A stretch of 64,000 nt of DNA from Acholeplasmataceae bacterium (GCA_021108415.1 JAIOQX010000006.1:186001-250000); one strand, 5' to 3'. Numbered from the stretch's first letter, positions 18,507 to 27,838 are shown. Notes: generated by a model from the sequence alone, not told the origin. Translations and numbers: made by a program.

Positions 18507-18535
18507 AAAAGAACATATACACGAATGTATATGTT
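18507..18535 (-). terminator. Terminator after the phosphodiester glycosidase gene
   Basis: AACATATAC (18512-18520) and GTATATGTT (18527-18535) pair over 9 bp with a 6-base loop; on the minus strand the stem is followed by CTTTTT. It lies between the gene ending at 18567 and etfB. Confidence 0.7.
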
Positions 18536-18566
18536 TTTTCAGGATTAGGAAAATATATTCATTTTG

Positions 18567-20147
18567 TTAATCGTTTAATTCAGATTTTGTAAAATCTTTA
18601 ATCATATCGATTAATAGATTTATATCATGTGGATAAACTTGATATAGATAAGATTGACTATAAACTGATGATATATAATCAACGCCACCTTTTGCTCTAA
18701 TAGATATTTCATGTAATCCTACGCTTAAGTTTAAAGGAAGGGATGTATTTGTGACAATCGTTTCTTTTCCATCAATTAAGACACTGTATGATATACTTCC
18801 TGGAATTTGATCAAATCTTAAATTGCCTTGAACATCCACATAAATATTAGATGGTGTATCTAATTGATCTCTAGTATCTGGCCAAGAAGGAATCGGATCA
18901 GGAACGACCTGATGTTCACCTCTTACAAAGAATATACCATTGCTGATTGCTCTTAATCTACCATCAGATGGTGTATTTAAGATAATATATCCTTCTTCTT
19001 GTTCATCATCAATTAATGCCATTGTGGAAGAACCGCCACCATCTAAATTGTAAGCGTCAACTGCGCCATAATAAAACATAATTTCTGCAAGCTCTGGAAG
19101 TGTAACTCCATCTCTACCGCTTGGTTTATCTCTACCATCAACAACCATAAAGAATACTGTACCATCTGCTTTAATTCCAACAGCTGTTCTAGGCGCTGGA
19201 AAGTTCCAAGAAGCTCCACCATTTAGGCCCACATTAACTGCGCCATCTATAACAAGATCTTGACCATCGGTACCAATTGCAAATCTGACATCTTCAAATT
19301 GATTAATGACATCTGCTTGAACAACAACATAATCATTTTCAGTAATCAATTGATCACTGTTAAATTCATATCCAACTATGACCATTTGGTTTTCTTCGAT
19401 ATTTTCTGTAGTTATCAATTGGCTTAAACTTCCTTTGCCAAAATAACTTCCAGTAGACTCTGTTATTTTAGTTTCTGTTGTATCAATATGGACTCTTGAA
19501 TAGCCTTGAGGAAGTGCATTTAAATAATTATCAAAATATACACTTATTTCATCGTTACTTTGTGGATCAGCATTGATACGATCTACTTTTAGTTTGTTTT
19601 TTAATTGGCCTTCATCATTAAAAACTAACAATTCATATCCATCAAATTGTGGTACGCCATGAACAACTTCACCATTATCTTTGAATCCAACAATAGGGCG
19701 GGATGAAGTATCACCTTTAGTGACAACTTCATAATTTCTAATATGAGCAGCTATGGGTCTACCTGTATTATTGATGTCATAAAAGTCACCATTAACACCA
19801 GCTAATACTTCATAATTATCATATCTTGAGTGTACATTTTCAATTAAACCATAAATATTGAACATGCCCCATTTTTGATTATCATCTTGTTGAAGCATAT
19901 AATTATCACCAATAACTATATTTAGATCACTTGCTTGAGTTGGATTAGCAGAAATATAATTCATGACCTGATTGGTTATTTTACCATCATCATTAATAGA
20001 TCCAATGATACTTGTGTGTCTAATGCCTTCTCTATATTCGGTAACCTTAGTATCTTCATTAATTCTAAAGCTGGCGTGTGCACTTGGTGCATCAAAGATG
20101 CCTAATGAAATGATCGTTAATAATATAAATATAAATATTTTTTTCAT
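18567..20147 (-). CDS. Exported phosphodiester glycosidase (NAGPA/DUF2233 family)
   Basis: 526 residues. A signal peptide (1-25, cleavage near AHA-S) precedes a phosphodiester-glycosidase domain (about 90-405) with the family landmarks NGDFYD, RPIVGF, TAVGIKADGTVFFMVVDGR and YNLDGGGSSTM. Family members such as the mammalian uncovering enzyme release N-acetylglucosamine from GlcNAc-1-phosphodiesters; bacterial members act on surface polymers such as teichoic-acid-like or exopolysaccharide linkages. The C-terminus (about 425-510) looks like a fibronectin-III or Ig module. It lacks an evident anchor, so it may be secreted. It follows a lipoprotein gene after 13 bases and ends at a clear terminator. 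Context suggests a role in foreign envelope sugars; the substrate is unknown. Confidence 0.85.
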   Translation of the reverse strand: MKKIFIFILLTIISLGIFDAPSAHASFRINEDTKVTEYREGIRHTSIIGSINDDGKITNQVMNYISANPTQASDLNIVIGDNYMLQQDDNQKWGMFNIYGLIENVHSRYDNYEVLAGVNGDFYDINNTGRPIAAHIRNYEVVTKGDTSSRPIVGFKDNGEVVHGVPQFDGYELLVFNDEGQLKNKLKVDRINADPQSNDEISVYFDNYLNALPQGYSRVHIDTTETKITESTGSYFGKGSLSQLITTENIEENQMVIVGYEFNSDQLITENDYVVVQADVINQFEDVRFAIGTDGQDLVIDGAVNVGLNGGASWNFPAPRTAVGIKADGTVFFMVVDGRDKPSGRDGVTLPELAEIMFYYGAVDAYNLDGGGSSTMALIDDEQEEGYIILNTPSDGRLRAISNGIFFVRGEHQVVPDPIPSWPDTRDQLDTPSNIYVDVQGNLRFDQIPGSISYSVLIDGKETIVTNTSLPLNLSVGLHEISIRAKGGVDYISSVYSQSYLYQVYPHDINLLIDMIKDFTKSELND

Positions 20148-20160
20148 ATATTTATCCTTT

Positions 20161-20823
20161 CTATATCACAGGTAGGACTAAACCTACTTGACCAAACGCT
20201 GTAAATGAAAACGTAAGATGATATGTTTCTTCTCCCAAGATCATATCAAAACTAAAATAATCAAGTTTTTCATTTAATAGCCCTACTTTAAAATTATTTA
20301 CTTCTCCTTCAGGAAAATCAGATTGGATAAGTTCAGATACTTGATCCAAATACTGATTACTTAAAATGTAATAATCATTTAATTTAGTAAACCAACTAGC
20401 TTCTAACATCTGATAAAAACCATAGCCCATCTCTTGATCAACACTTTCTAATAGATAGCTATTTCCTTGTTTTGTATACTGATTTACAGAAGTTTCAAGA
20501 GATTCATAATAAATCTTTTCATCTTCCATTTCAAACATAGCAAGGTTATCATCAAAACTTAATGACATTTCATAACTATATTCTATTGTGTTTTGTGAAT
20601 ACTCAACAACAACTTCTATCTTGTAATTAGATAATTCTTTGGTTGCAGCTAACGCAATCTTCATGTCTTCTAAATCTTGATCAACGATCACACAAACTCC
20701 ATTTTCCTCTATTTGATTGTCTCCACAAGTAAGTGGATCAACTGGATCAACGACTACTTCTTTTCCACACCCTGAAAAAGAAAATAGTAATAAAACAATT
20801 AGTACTCCCTTTAGTATTTTCAT
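20161..20823 (-). CDS. Hypothetical lipoprotein
   Basis: 220 residues with signal peptide and lipobox FSGC (Cys19). A short Asp/Val/Pro linker with three cysteines (CGDNQIEENGVC type) follows, a motif also seen at the end of the twin-GHL10 protein (CATGYEYINGAC type), then an acidic beta-rich domain with no family I recognise. It shares an operon with the phosphodiester glycosidase 13 bases downstream. A substrate-binding or assembly role outside the membrane is conceivable but not shown. Confidence 0.75.
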   Translation of the reverse strand: MKILKGVLIVLLLFSFSGCGKEVVVDPVDPLTCGDNQIEENGVCVIVDQDLEDMKIALAATKELSNYKIEVVVEYSQNTIEYSYEMSLSFDDNLAMFEMEDEKIYYESLETSVNQYTKQGNSYLLESVDQEMGYGFYQMLEASWFTKLNDYYILSNQYLDQVSELIQSDFPEGEVNNFKVGLLNEKLDYFSFDMILGEETYHLTFSFTAFGQVGLVLPVI

Positions 20824-20900
20824 TTCATACCTTCTCTCTATTTGATATCTCTAATCTCATTTTATGCTTTATCTCTTGAAAAAAACTTTTAATAGTTAAA

Positions 20901-20931
20901 AAAAGTCACTTTAAAAAATAAAGTGACTTTT
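20901..20931 (-). terminator. Terminator of the PIG-L/ROK operon
   Basis: AAAAGTCACTTTA (20901-20913) and TAAAGTGACTTTT (20919-20931) form a perfect 13-bp stem with a 5-base loop directly behind the stop codon at 20936, with a T-rich tail on the minus strand. Confidence 0.85.
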
Positions 20932-20935
20932 CGTT

Positions 20936-21784
20936 TTATAACATTTTAGAAATTCTATTTTCTACATCTTTTTTAAATCTTTCAATGTATTCAACAACAT
21001 AAGATGAAATATCAAGATTTTCATCTTCTATTAAAGGCGTTAAATCCATCGCAAGACTTACTTGATCAGCTTTATCAATAAAATGTGATTCACTATATGT
21101 TGCGTTTGCTAAACGTCTACCAATAGTAGCTAGGTCATATCTTTTTCCACCAACGATTTGTGAGTCAAAGACTTCAACTAAACTTGAAGCTAGGTTTGGA
21201 TGCCCACTGACATCAAAACTTACTTTTTCTGTATCAACTACCCAATCCAAATTACGCCATACTTCGCATCCATAAACTTTTTTAGGTCTATCAGCTTTAT
21301 CCATTTTTCTTAAAGCTTTAATCACTTTAGTTGTTACACCAATATGTGTATCATGTTTATCAGCAAGATTATGTGTATAAAGTATTTCTGGTTTTGCTTC
21401 ATTAAGTAAATCTAATAATTCATCAATGATTTCTACATTTTTAGGATCTTTAACTTCCTTGCTTGGATGATCTAATAGAGCCAATGCTCCAAATTCACCA
21501 ATAAATGCAGCTTTTTTCTGTTCTAATTTTCTAATTTCAATCATTTGTTCATCAGTGTAATCTTTGTATTCCATATCTCTAGCAGATCCAGAACCATTGG
21601 TTACAACAACTCCAAAGAACCAATTATTTGGTTTATTAAAACATTTTAATATACCGTCATAAGCCATAATTTCAATATCATCTTGATGTGCAGCAATACT
21701 CATATGAGTTGTTCTTTTAATAGCTTGTTCTACTGGCATATTATCAAAGATAAAAAATTCTGCACTGTCTTTAATTAATTTCAT
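20936..21784 (-). CDS. PIG-L (LmbE)-family deacetylase
   Basis: 282 residues. PIG-L enzymes are zinc-dependent deacetylases of N-acetylglucosaminyl groups. The signature AHPDDxE is here AHQDDIE near residue 32, with Pro replaced by Gln but the Asp-Asp and Glu kept; TNGSGSAR and the downstream HNLADKHDTHIG supply the remaining metal ligand. No signal peptide, so it works in the cytoplasm. Coupled to the ROK-like protein 18 bases upstream, so both probably handle the same amino sugar or glycoside. Substrate is not predictable beyond an N-acetylated sugar. Confidence 0.82.
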   Translation of the reverse strand: MKLIKDSAEFFIFDNMPVEQAIKRTTHMSIAAHQDDIEIMAYDGILKCFNKPNNWFFGVVVTNGSGSARDMEYKDYTDEQMIEIRKLEQKKAAFIGEFGALALLDHPSKEVKDPKNVEIIDELLDLLNEAKPEILYTHNLADKHDTHIGVTTKVIKALRKMDKADRPKKVYGCEVWRNLDWVVDTEKVSFDVSGHPNLASSLVEVFDSQIVGGKRYDLATIGRRLANATYSESHFIDKADQVSLAMDLTPLIEDENLDISSYVVEYIERFKKDVENRISKML

Positions 21785-21802
21785 TTTAATTCCTTCTTTT
21801 CT

Positions 21803-23200
21803 TTATATTTTTGGAAGACTTGCAGCCGCTATTGATTGGCCAACTCTTCTTGATTTCTCGTCAGGTAATTGTATATGAATATTTTGTGATAAAGTTTCAA
21901 ATTCTTGTTTTAAGACTTCTTTAGTCATCTTAATGATTAAGTCTCCTCCTAATGAAGAAGTGACTCTACCAAGGACTAATACATGCTTAATATCATAAAA
22001 CTTCGCGTAATATGCAATGCTATATCCAAGATAAATACCAATCGTCTCAAAGATTTCTTTTGCACCTTGATGTCCATTTTTAAGTAGGTCTTGTACTTCT
22101 TTTAATTTCTCAGCAGGAGATAGATTCTCATCTAATATAATCCCAGCAGATGGTGCAAGTTTAATAACCGCATCTTGTGAAAAGTATTTAACACCACATC
22201 CAAAGTCATTACTCCATTCATCAACTGATGCATCTAAATTAAAATCTACCGGTGAAAATGCTGGTTCATTTAACCATCCCGTAATATATCCGTTTTTATC
22301 AATATATCCTAGTGCTTGAGATGTGCCCATCGCAAGACCTAAGACTTGATGATCATTTAGACTCATTGCACCTGCAAGTGCTGTGACATCGCCATCATTT
22401 GCAACTTCAATTGGAATATCACCCATATCTTTTGCAATATCAATATATATATTTTTAATGTATTTTTCATAATCTTGGTCACTTACTTGTCTAAAAAGAG
22501 ATGCGACCATTGCTTGATTATCAACATATACACCCGCACTAGAAATACCAATACCATCAACTTGTGGCATCTTTGATGCTGCTCTTAATATTGAATCTTT
22601 TATACCATTAATATGATACATCGGATCACTATTGGTCTTTGGATGCCAAACGACTTCTTCTGAAAATATAGTTTTTCCGTTTATAACAGCTGATACTTTT
22701 CTATCTGATCCGCCTGCATCAAATCCTATTCGATATCCATCTAAGTGTCTTCCGACAGGTTTTGCAGATTCATTTTCTGTTAATTCTTGATCTTGATTTA
22801 AAGTAATTACTTGAAATGGTTGTTCATAGATGCGTTCCATAAATAAAACATCAAATGAACGAGTACCATCTTTAGCATAAACTTTTCTTAAATAGTCTCC
22901 AAGCTCTGATGGTCCTTTAAAGTAAATGATATATCCACCTTTTAGCCATAACAAACTTTTAACTAATCTTTCTAGAAAAAACATATTTTCTTGATAATCT
23001 TTATGGCTTTTGTTAAACACAACTGTTTTAAATACTGATAAATTTTTTTGCTGTCTTTGAATTCCTATTTCAATTTCACTATAATTATGACTCTTTTTAA
23101 CTTGTTCTTCAAAATTTTCATGCGCAAGAATTGCTGGCATAAAATCTTTATCTAAAGTAGAGCTTACTTTTGGTTTTACATTAAATTTAAATGTCTGCAT
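21803..23200 (-). CDS. ROK/BadF-type sugar kinase-like protein with N-terminal extension
   Basis: 465 residues, much longer than a plain ROK kinase (about 300). Residues 1-155 are an extra domain I do not recognise. The remainder is an ASKHA kinase fold: FDAGGSDRKVSAV (phosphate loop near residue 160), GIGISSAGVYVDN, NDGDVTALAGA with the likely catalytic Asp, and GLAMGTSQALGYI. The ROK zinc motif CxCGxxGCxE is not present. It probably phosphorylates a sugar or acts as a sugar sensor. It is first in a two-gene operon with the PIG-L deacetylase and has a good promoter at 23224-23252. Confidence 0.78.
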   Translation of the reverse strand: MQTFKFNVKPKVSSTLDKDFMPAILAHENFEEQVKKSHNYSEIEIGIQRQQKNLSVFKTVVFNKSHKDYQENMFFLERLVKSLLWLKGGYIIYFKGPSELGDYLRKVYAKDGTRSFDVLFMERIYEQPFQVITLNQDQELTENESAKPVGRHLDGYRIGFDAGGSDRKVSAVINGKTIFSEEVVWHPKTNSDPMYHINGIKDSILRAASKMPQVDGIGISSAGVYVDNQAMVASLFRQVSDQDYEKYIKNIYIDIAKDMGDIPIEVANDGDVTALAGAMSLNDHQVLGLAMGTSQALGYIDKNGYITGWLNEPAFSPVDFNLDASVDEWSNDFGCGVKYFSQDAVIKLAPSAGIILDENLSPAEKLKEVQDLLKNGHQGAKEIFETIGIYLGYSIAYYAKFYDIKHVLVLGRVTSSLGGDLIIKMTKEVLKQEFETLSQNIHIQLPDEKSRRVGQSIAAASLPKI

Positions 23201-23223
23201 ACTTCCACCTTGCTTTCACTAAT

Positions 23224-23252
23224 ATATTACATAAAAACAGTATGTAATTCAA
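23224..23252 (-). promoter_or_regulatory. Promoter of the ROK/PIG-L operon
   Basis: Minus strand TTGAAT (23247-23252), 17-base spacer, TAATAT (23224-23229), about 24 bases before the ATG at 23200, which has an AAGGTGG ribosome site. Confidence 0.6.
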
Positions 23253-23287
23253 TCCATCTCTACCTTATTTATAGGTTTTGTCACAAT

Positions 23288-24514
23288 TTAATTATTTTTT
23301 TCACATTTTGAAATAATATCTTGTGCTGATAAATATCCAGTTGAAAGTGCTATGGTGATATTATATCCTCCAATAGGTCCATGTAAATCAGTAACTTCAC
23401 CAATAAAGTATAACCCTTTGTGAGATTTAACTTCCATAGATTTTGGATTGAGTTCTTTAGTATCAATCCCGCCTTTATTCACATAGGATTTTTCTTTATC
23501 TTCAACTCTATCAATAACAACTTCAAAAGCTGTAAAGATTTGACAAACTCTATTTAAATCTTTTTTCTTAATTTCGATTATTTTTTTAGATTCAATATCA
23601 AGATGATTTAACAAAACTTCAACAATTCGTTTAGTTGTATACATTTCTAAAACTTTATGTAGTTGTTTATCATTTTGTATGATAAATTGTTCCATAAGTT
23701 TTTCATAACTTAAATCAATAAATGAAAATTCTAAAATAGATTGTTTAGATTGTTTAATGTCTTGATCTATAAATTCTGCTAAATGCATAATTACAGGGCC
23801 ACTTAATCCAAAATGAGTAAACAATAAATCGCCTTGATAAGTTTTCTTTAATTGCTTAATTTTCACATTTCTTGCTGATAAAGATACTCCTTGGAGCGCA
23901 ATAAACTCAGTTTTTATTTGATTAGAGTATATATGGGTTTCTGCCGGTGAAAATTCAAAGTAGTTTATGCCTAAATACTTCGCGAAAATTAATCCATCTC
24001 CACTACTTCCTGTAGATGGAAAACTATTTGACCCTGTTGAAACAATCACGTTTCTTGCAAAATATTCTTCATCTTTTGTAACAACTCTATAAAGACTACC
24101 TTTTTTATGAATTTCTTTAACACTTTGATGATACTTAATATGCGCTTCAGATAAATCTTTAGTTAATGCCTCTAAGACACTTAATGATTTTTCAGTCTTT
24201 GGGAAATACTTAAAATTATTCTCTAGAACTAATTCAAGATCATGTGCATTAAAAAACGATAACACTTGATTTGATCCAAATGTTTCTAATGCATGATATA
24301 AAAATCTTTTATGTTTAAACGTTAAGGTGTCAATAAAATCTCTAACTGATAAATGATTAGTCACGTTACATCTTCTACCACCAGTTAGTAATAATTTTTT
24401 TCCACATTTTTCATTTTTTTCTAATAATAGATAATTTAGATTTGCTTGTTCTAATTGGTTTGCTGCCATAAGACCGGCAGGTCCTGCACCAATGATAATT
24501 GCATCATAGATCAT
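23288..24514 (-). CDS. HI0933/BaiN-like FAD-dependent oxidoreductase
   Basis: 408 residues. Two-dinucleotide-binding flavoprotein of the YhiN/HI0933 family: GAGPAGLMAA near the N-terminus, the family signature LLTGGRRCNVTNH, STGSNSFPSTGSSGDG, and the C-terminal GPIGGYNITIALSTGY. The reaction is unknown for most members; BaiN reduces bile-acid intermediates, others are uncharacterised. I choose the ATG at 24514, because AAAGGA lies at good spacing and the family N-terminus begins there; a longer frame to 24541 is unlikely. It overlaps the upstream SGNH hydrolase gene by 11 bases. Confidence 0.88.
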   Translation of the reverse strand: MIYDAIIIGAGPAGLMAANQLEQANLNYLLLEKNEKCGKKLLLTGGRRCNVTNHLSVRDFIDTLTFKHKRFLYHALETFGSNQVLSFFNAHDLELVLENNFKYFPKTEKSLSVLEALTKDLSEAHIKYHQSVKEIHKKGSLYRVVTKDEEYFARNVIVSTGSNSFPSTGSSGDGLIFAKYLGINYFEFSPAETHIYSNQIKTEFIALQGVSLSARNVKIKQLKKTYQGDLLFTHFGLSGPVIMHLAEFIDQDIKQSKQSILEFSFIDLSYEKLMEQFIIQNDKQLHKVLEMYTTKRIVEVLLNHLDIESKKIIEIKKKDLNRVCQIFTAFEVVIDRVEDKEKSYVNKGGIDTKELNPKSMEVKSHKGLYFIGEVTDLHGPIGGYNITIALSTGYLSAQDIISKCEKNN

Positions 24515-25112
24515 ATAAATGTCCTTTAATATAGTTTTCAATCATTTGACTGATGATTTGGTGTCCTAGTTTTGTAGGATGAATGCCATCATAAAAAAGC
24601 GATTCAGCAGGCATTAAGGCTAAACTTTTTTCCATCGTATCCTTCATGTCTAATATAGGTAAACTGTACTTTTTTGCTACAGTTTCATAATCATCTCTAA
24701 AGACTGATAAATCTTTTATCACATCATCATTACTTTTATCAATAGGAAGTGCATATGGCTTTATTAAAACAATTTCCACATGCTCTAATTTATTTATTAT
24801 GCTTTTAATAAGTTCTTCAAAATCAGCTTTAAATGTGTGCAATGAAGATGCTTGATTTAACATGTATGGTAGCCATGCATCATTAACGCCTATTAAAATA
24901 AAACATACATCTGGAGAAAATTTAATCACATCATCATCTAAACGATTGATTAAATCTTTGACCCTTTGACCACCGATTCCTTTATTGATAAAGTTGATGT
25001 CATTGAAAACTTGACTTAAAAAATAAACATATCCATGACCTAAGTCACATGCATTTGTTTTATCTCTTCCTGATTCAGTTACACTATCTCCAAAAAATAA
25101 GAATTTTTTCAT
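24504..25112 (-). CDS. SGNH/GDSL-type esterase or acetylhydrolase
   Basis: 202 residues, typical size. Blocks of the SGNH hydrolase family are clear: FFGDSVTE (catalytic Ser) at the start, GIGGQRV (Gly), IGVNDAW (Asn) and DGIHPTKLGH (catalytic Asp and His). No signal peptide, so it acts in the cytoplasm, probably removing acetyl or acyl groups from sugars or lipids. A carbohydrate acetylesterase role fits the sugar-rich neighbourhood but is inference. It is preceded by a terminator and is translationally coupled to the flavoprotein gene downstream. Confidence 0.85.
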   Translation of the reverse strand: MKKFLFFGDSVTESGRDKTNACDLGHGYVYFLSQVFNDINFINKGIGGQRVKDLINRLDDDVIKFSPDVCFILIGVNDAWLPYMLNQASSLHTFKADFEELIKSIINKLEHVEIVLIKPYALPIDKSNDDVIKDLSVFRDDYETVAKKYSLPILDMKDTMEKSLALMPAESLFYDGIHPTKLGHQIISQMIENYIKGHLYDL

Positions 25113-25173
25113 ATGTTTTATCTCCTACTTATATGATAACAAAAAAATCTATTAAAACCTATATTATAGGCTA

Positions 25174-25202
25174 AGAAAAAGGACTAATTTAACTTAGTCC
25201 TT
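25174..25202 (-). terminator. Terminator after the lipoprotein gene at 25222
   Basis: AAGGACTAA (25179-25187) and TTAGTCCTT (25194-25202) form a perfect 9-bp stem with a 6-base loop; the minus strand continues with TTTTTC. Confidence 0.85.
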
Positions 25203-25221
25203 AAAGTCTTTTTTTTAAAAT

Positions 25222-26262
25222 CTAAAATCCTAGTCCACCTAAAGGAGAATCTGTTAAATCATATTCATCTAAATCTTTAGGTAATTTAGGCAATTCAACA
25301 TTCATATCTGCAACTATTTGTCCAGCTATTTTTATCGTCATACCTTCTTGTACTAATTCGATATCCATTTCGATACCAAATTTTTGAACTTCATCATCTT
25401 CAATCACATAAACAACAGATAATTCTAATTTATCAAATTCATTGATAGCATCTTGAATTTCTATTGCGTTTTCCATATAGTCATAAGTATCCCAACCGGT
25501 TGTATCCATTGTAGCATCAAGTAATGCATTGATGTTACTTAAGATATTTGCCTTAGTTAGGTTAATCATAAATGTATATGTTGATCCATCTTTATATGCA
25601 CTGATCATGCCAGCATCTATTAAAAATGTCATCATCTCTAAACTATCAAGTAATTCATCTGGATTAATTCCTATATCTAGATAGTCATCAACCATATCTT
25701 CTGGAGATACAAATAGTTCATCCCACATAGTTTGTGTGATACCTAAATTCATCTTATATTTACCATTTTCAATCATATCTTCTTCTGACGATGAATTGAC
25801 ATCTACATTATAATATAAATATTGTTCAGTAAAATAAATATCTAAATCCCCTTTTATTGATTCTGATTCATCGTCCATTGCTGTAGAAACATAATCATAT
25901 TCAACAGCTAAATCAATTGAATTATTTGATATAAAGGTAACTTCATCAATTTGATCACTTAAAGATATATATGTTTTTGAAGATAATTCTAAATCCATAG
26001 TCATATCATATTCTTTAATCATCGTCCAATAATTGATATATTCTTCTTCCACACTCATATCTAGATCAATCGATAATAACATAGCTTGTTCCATTTGTGT
26101 ATCCATATCAACAGTTGATAACAGTGTATTCATTTCTTCTGCTGTCATATCAACTTTTTTATTTTCATTCACTTCTGGAAAATCCCCTAATCCATTATTA
26201 CCACATGCTGTTAGTCCGACTAACGCGACAAAAAATAAAACTAAGCTAAATACTTTTTTCAT
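25222..26262 (-). CDS. Hypothetical lipoprotein
   Basis: 346 residues from the ATG at 26262, which follows a GGAGGG site; an upstream in-frame Met at 26277 is less likely. Signal peptide with lipobox LTAC (Cys20). The mature part is very acidic, with many Asp, Glu and Met, and alternates beta-type segments; no known family is recognised. It stands alone between a promoter and a strong terminator. A LolA/LppX-like carrier or binding role is possible only as speculation. Confidence 0.75.
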   Translation of the reverse strand: MKKVFSLVLFFVALVGLTACGNNGLGDFPEVNENKKVDMTAEEMNTLLSTVDMDTQMEQAMLLSIDLDMSVEEEYINYWTMIKEYDMTMDLELSSKTYISLSDQIDEVTFISNNSIDLAVEYDYVSTAMDDESESIKGDLDIYFTEQYLYYNVDVNSSSEEDMIENGKYKMNLGITQTMWDELFVSPEDMVDDYLDIGINPDELLDSLEMMTFLIDAGMISAYKDGSTYTFMINLTKANILSNINALLDATMDTTGWDTYDYMENAIEIQDAINEFDKLELSVVYVIEDDEVQKFGIEMDIELVQEGMTIKIAGQIVADMNVELPKLPKDLDEYDLTDSPLGGLGF

Positions 26263-26287
26263 TTTTATTCCCTCCATCTTTATCTAT

Positions 26288-26315
26288 ATTATATAATGTT
26301 TAAAAATTAATGCAA
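26288..26315 (-). promoter_or_regulatory. Promoter of the lipoprotein gene at 26262
   Basis: Minus strand TTGCAT (26310-26315), 16-base spacer, TATAAT (26288-26293), about 25 bases before the start codon. Confidence 0.5.
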
Positions 26316-26339
26316 CAAAAAAGAGACAATTGTCTCTTT
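26316..26339 (-). terminator. Terminator of the fba operon
   Basis: AAAGAGAC-AATT-GTCTCTTT (26320-26339) is a perfect palindrome with a T run on the minus strand, directly behind the gene ending at 26347. Confidence 0.8.
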
Positions 26340-26346
26340 GTTTGTT

Positions 26347-26895
26347 TTATAGAATACCTAATTCATCTGCAATCTCTAAAAAGATATCATTAATTGGAAA
26401 ATACTCAACATCTAACTTCTGAAATATTTTAAAAGTCATATGATCTAATCTTTTAAACATTTCTTCTGTAATTTCTTCTTTCTTTTCTAATTTTTTTGTT
26501 ATGTCTTGTTCGAAATCTATTAAATCAGCCATATCAGCTTCATCATAGTTTTCAATGCTTGCTAATTCATTTTGAAAATCGATTGCGCTTAACAATAGGT
26601 TAATATCCTTAGCTTTTTTTTCTAAAGCTTTAAAGTCATTTTGATATGGCTTTAATAATTGAGTAATCTTATCAATTTGATCAAACAAATAATAAAAACC
26701 TGTTTCAAAAATTTGATCTTCATCTTCTGAAAAATTTACTTCATCGATTAATCTATCATATAGATAATCAGTAACATCTAAAACGTGTTTAAAACGTATC
26801 ATCAAATCTGAATTATTTTCAGTTAAGTATGTTAATAGTTCATGATATTCCATTTTCCAATTTGCATACTCATGATACTTTAATTCATCACGCAT
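26347..26895 (-). CDS. Hypothetical helical protein
   Basis: 182 residues, rich in Glu, Asp, Leu and Lys, predicted mostly alpha-helical by eye, with no signal peptide or membrane segment. It begins at an ATG with GAGGTG eight bases upstream and lies 18 bases behind fba, ending at a terminator, so it is the second gene of the fba transcript. No family is recognised. A structural or protein-interaction role is the most one can say. Confidence 0.7.
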   Translation of the reverse strand: MRDELKYHEYANWKMEYHELLTYLTENNSDLMIRFKHVLDVTDYLYDRLIDEVNFSEDEDQIFETGFYYLFDQIDKITQLLKPYQNDFKALEKKAKDINLLLSAIDFQNELASIENYDEADMADLIDFEQDITKKLEKKEEITEEMFKRLDHMTFKIFQKLDVEYFPINDIFLEIADELGIL

Positions 26896-26913
26896 GATCT
26901 CACCTCAATTAAA

Positions 26914-27777
26914 TTATGCTTTATTTTTTGAACCAAACATTTCTACTTTATCAACTACAACTTTTTTAATTGCTTCACAACCAGGTGCTAATAATTTACG
27001 AGGGTCAAATCCTTTTCCTTGTAGATCTTTGCCTGCTTCGATATATTTACGAGTTGCTGCTGCAAATACTAATTGTAGATCAGTATTAACATTAATTTTT
27101 GAAACACCTAATGAAATTGCTTTTTTAACTTGTTCAGCTGGAATACCAGTTCCACCATGTAAAACTAAAGGTTTACCATTAGTTACATCTTGAACTTGTT
27201 TTAATACTTCAAAGTTTAATCCTGGCCAGTCAGCTGGATAAGAACCATGAATATTACCGATACCTGCTGCTAAAAAGTCGATACCTGTTTCAGAAATAAT
27301 ACGACATTCTTCAGGATCTGCAAATTCACCCATACCAATAACGCCATCTTCTTCTCCACCAATTGAACCTACTTCAGCTTCAACTGAAACGCCTTTAGCG
27401 TGACATGCTGCAACCACTTCTTTAGTCTTAGCTAAATTTTCTTCAAAATCATAATGAGAACCATCAAACATAATTGATGTAAATCCTGCTTCTAATGCTT
27501 CAAAAGATCCTTTATAAGTTCCATGATCTAAGTGAATTGCAACTGGTACAGTAACATTGTAAAATTCATCTAATGCTTTAACCATTGCTACGACTGTTTT
27601 ATAGCCACCCATATATTTAGCTGCACCTTCTGATACACCTAAGATAACTGGTGACTTTAATTCATTTACTGCTTGTAAAACTGTTTTTGTCCATTCTAAA
27701 TTGTTTATATTAATTTGAGCAACACCATAACCTTCTTTATGTGCCTTAATTAACATGTCTTTTGCTGATACTAACAT
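26914..27777 (-). CDS. fba: Class II fructose-1,6-bisphosphate aldolase
   Basis: 287 residues, the usual length of bacterial class II aldolases. It splits fructose-1,6-bisphosphate to dihydroxyacetone phosphate and glyceraldehyde-3-phosphate in glycolysis. Zinc and active-site motifs are intact: HLDHGTYKG (catalytic Asp and zinc His), EAEVGSIGGEEDG, GIGNIHGSYP, LHGGTGIP and KINVNTD. Ribosome site AAGGAGG precedes the ATG. It has its own promoter (27810-27838) and reads into the small hypothetical gene downstream. Tagatose-bisphosphate specificity is possible but less likely. Confidence 0.95.
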   Translation of the reverse strand: MLVSAKDMLIKAHKEGYGVAQININNLEWTKTVLQAVNELKSPVILGVSEGAAKYMGGYKTVVAMVKALDEFYNVTVPVAIHLDHGTYKGSFEALEAGFTSIMFDGSHYDFEENLAKTKEVVAACHAKGVSVEAEVGSIGGEEDGVIGMGEFADPEECRIISETGIDFLAAGIGNIHGSYPADWPGLNFEVLKQVQDVTNGKPLVLHGGTGIPAEQVKKAISLGVSKINVNTDLQLVFAAATRKYIEAGKDLQGKGFDPRKLLAPGCEAIKKVVVDKVEMFGSKNKA

Positions 27778-27809
27778 ATTTTGTTTCCTCCTTGATTTTT
27801 TTCACTTAT

Positions 27810-27838
27810 ATTATATTACAAATGTGATGCTTTTACAA
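27810..27838 (-). promoter_or_regulatory. Promoter of fba
   Basis: Minus strand TTGTAA (27833-27838), 17-base spacer, TATAAT (27810-27815), 33 bases upstream of the ATG at 27777. Confidence 0.6.
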
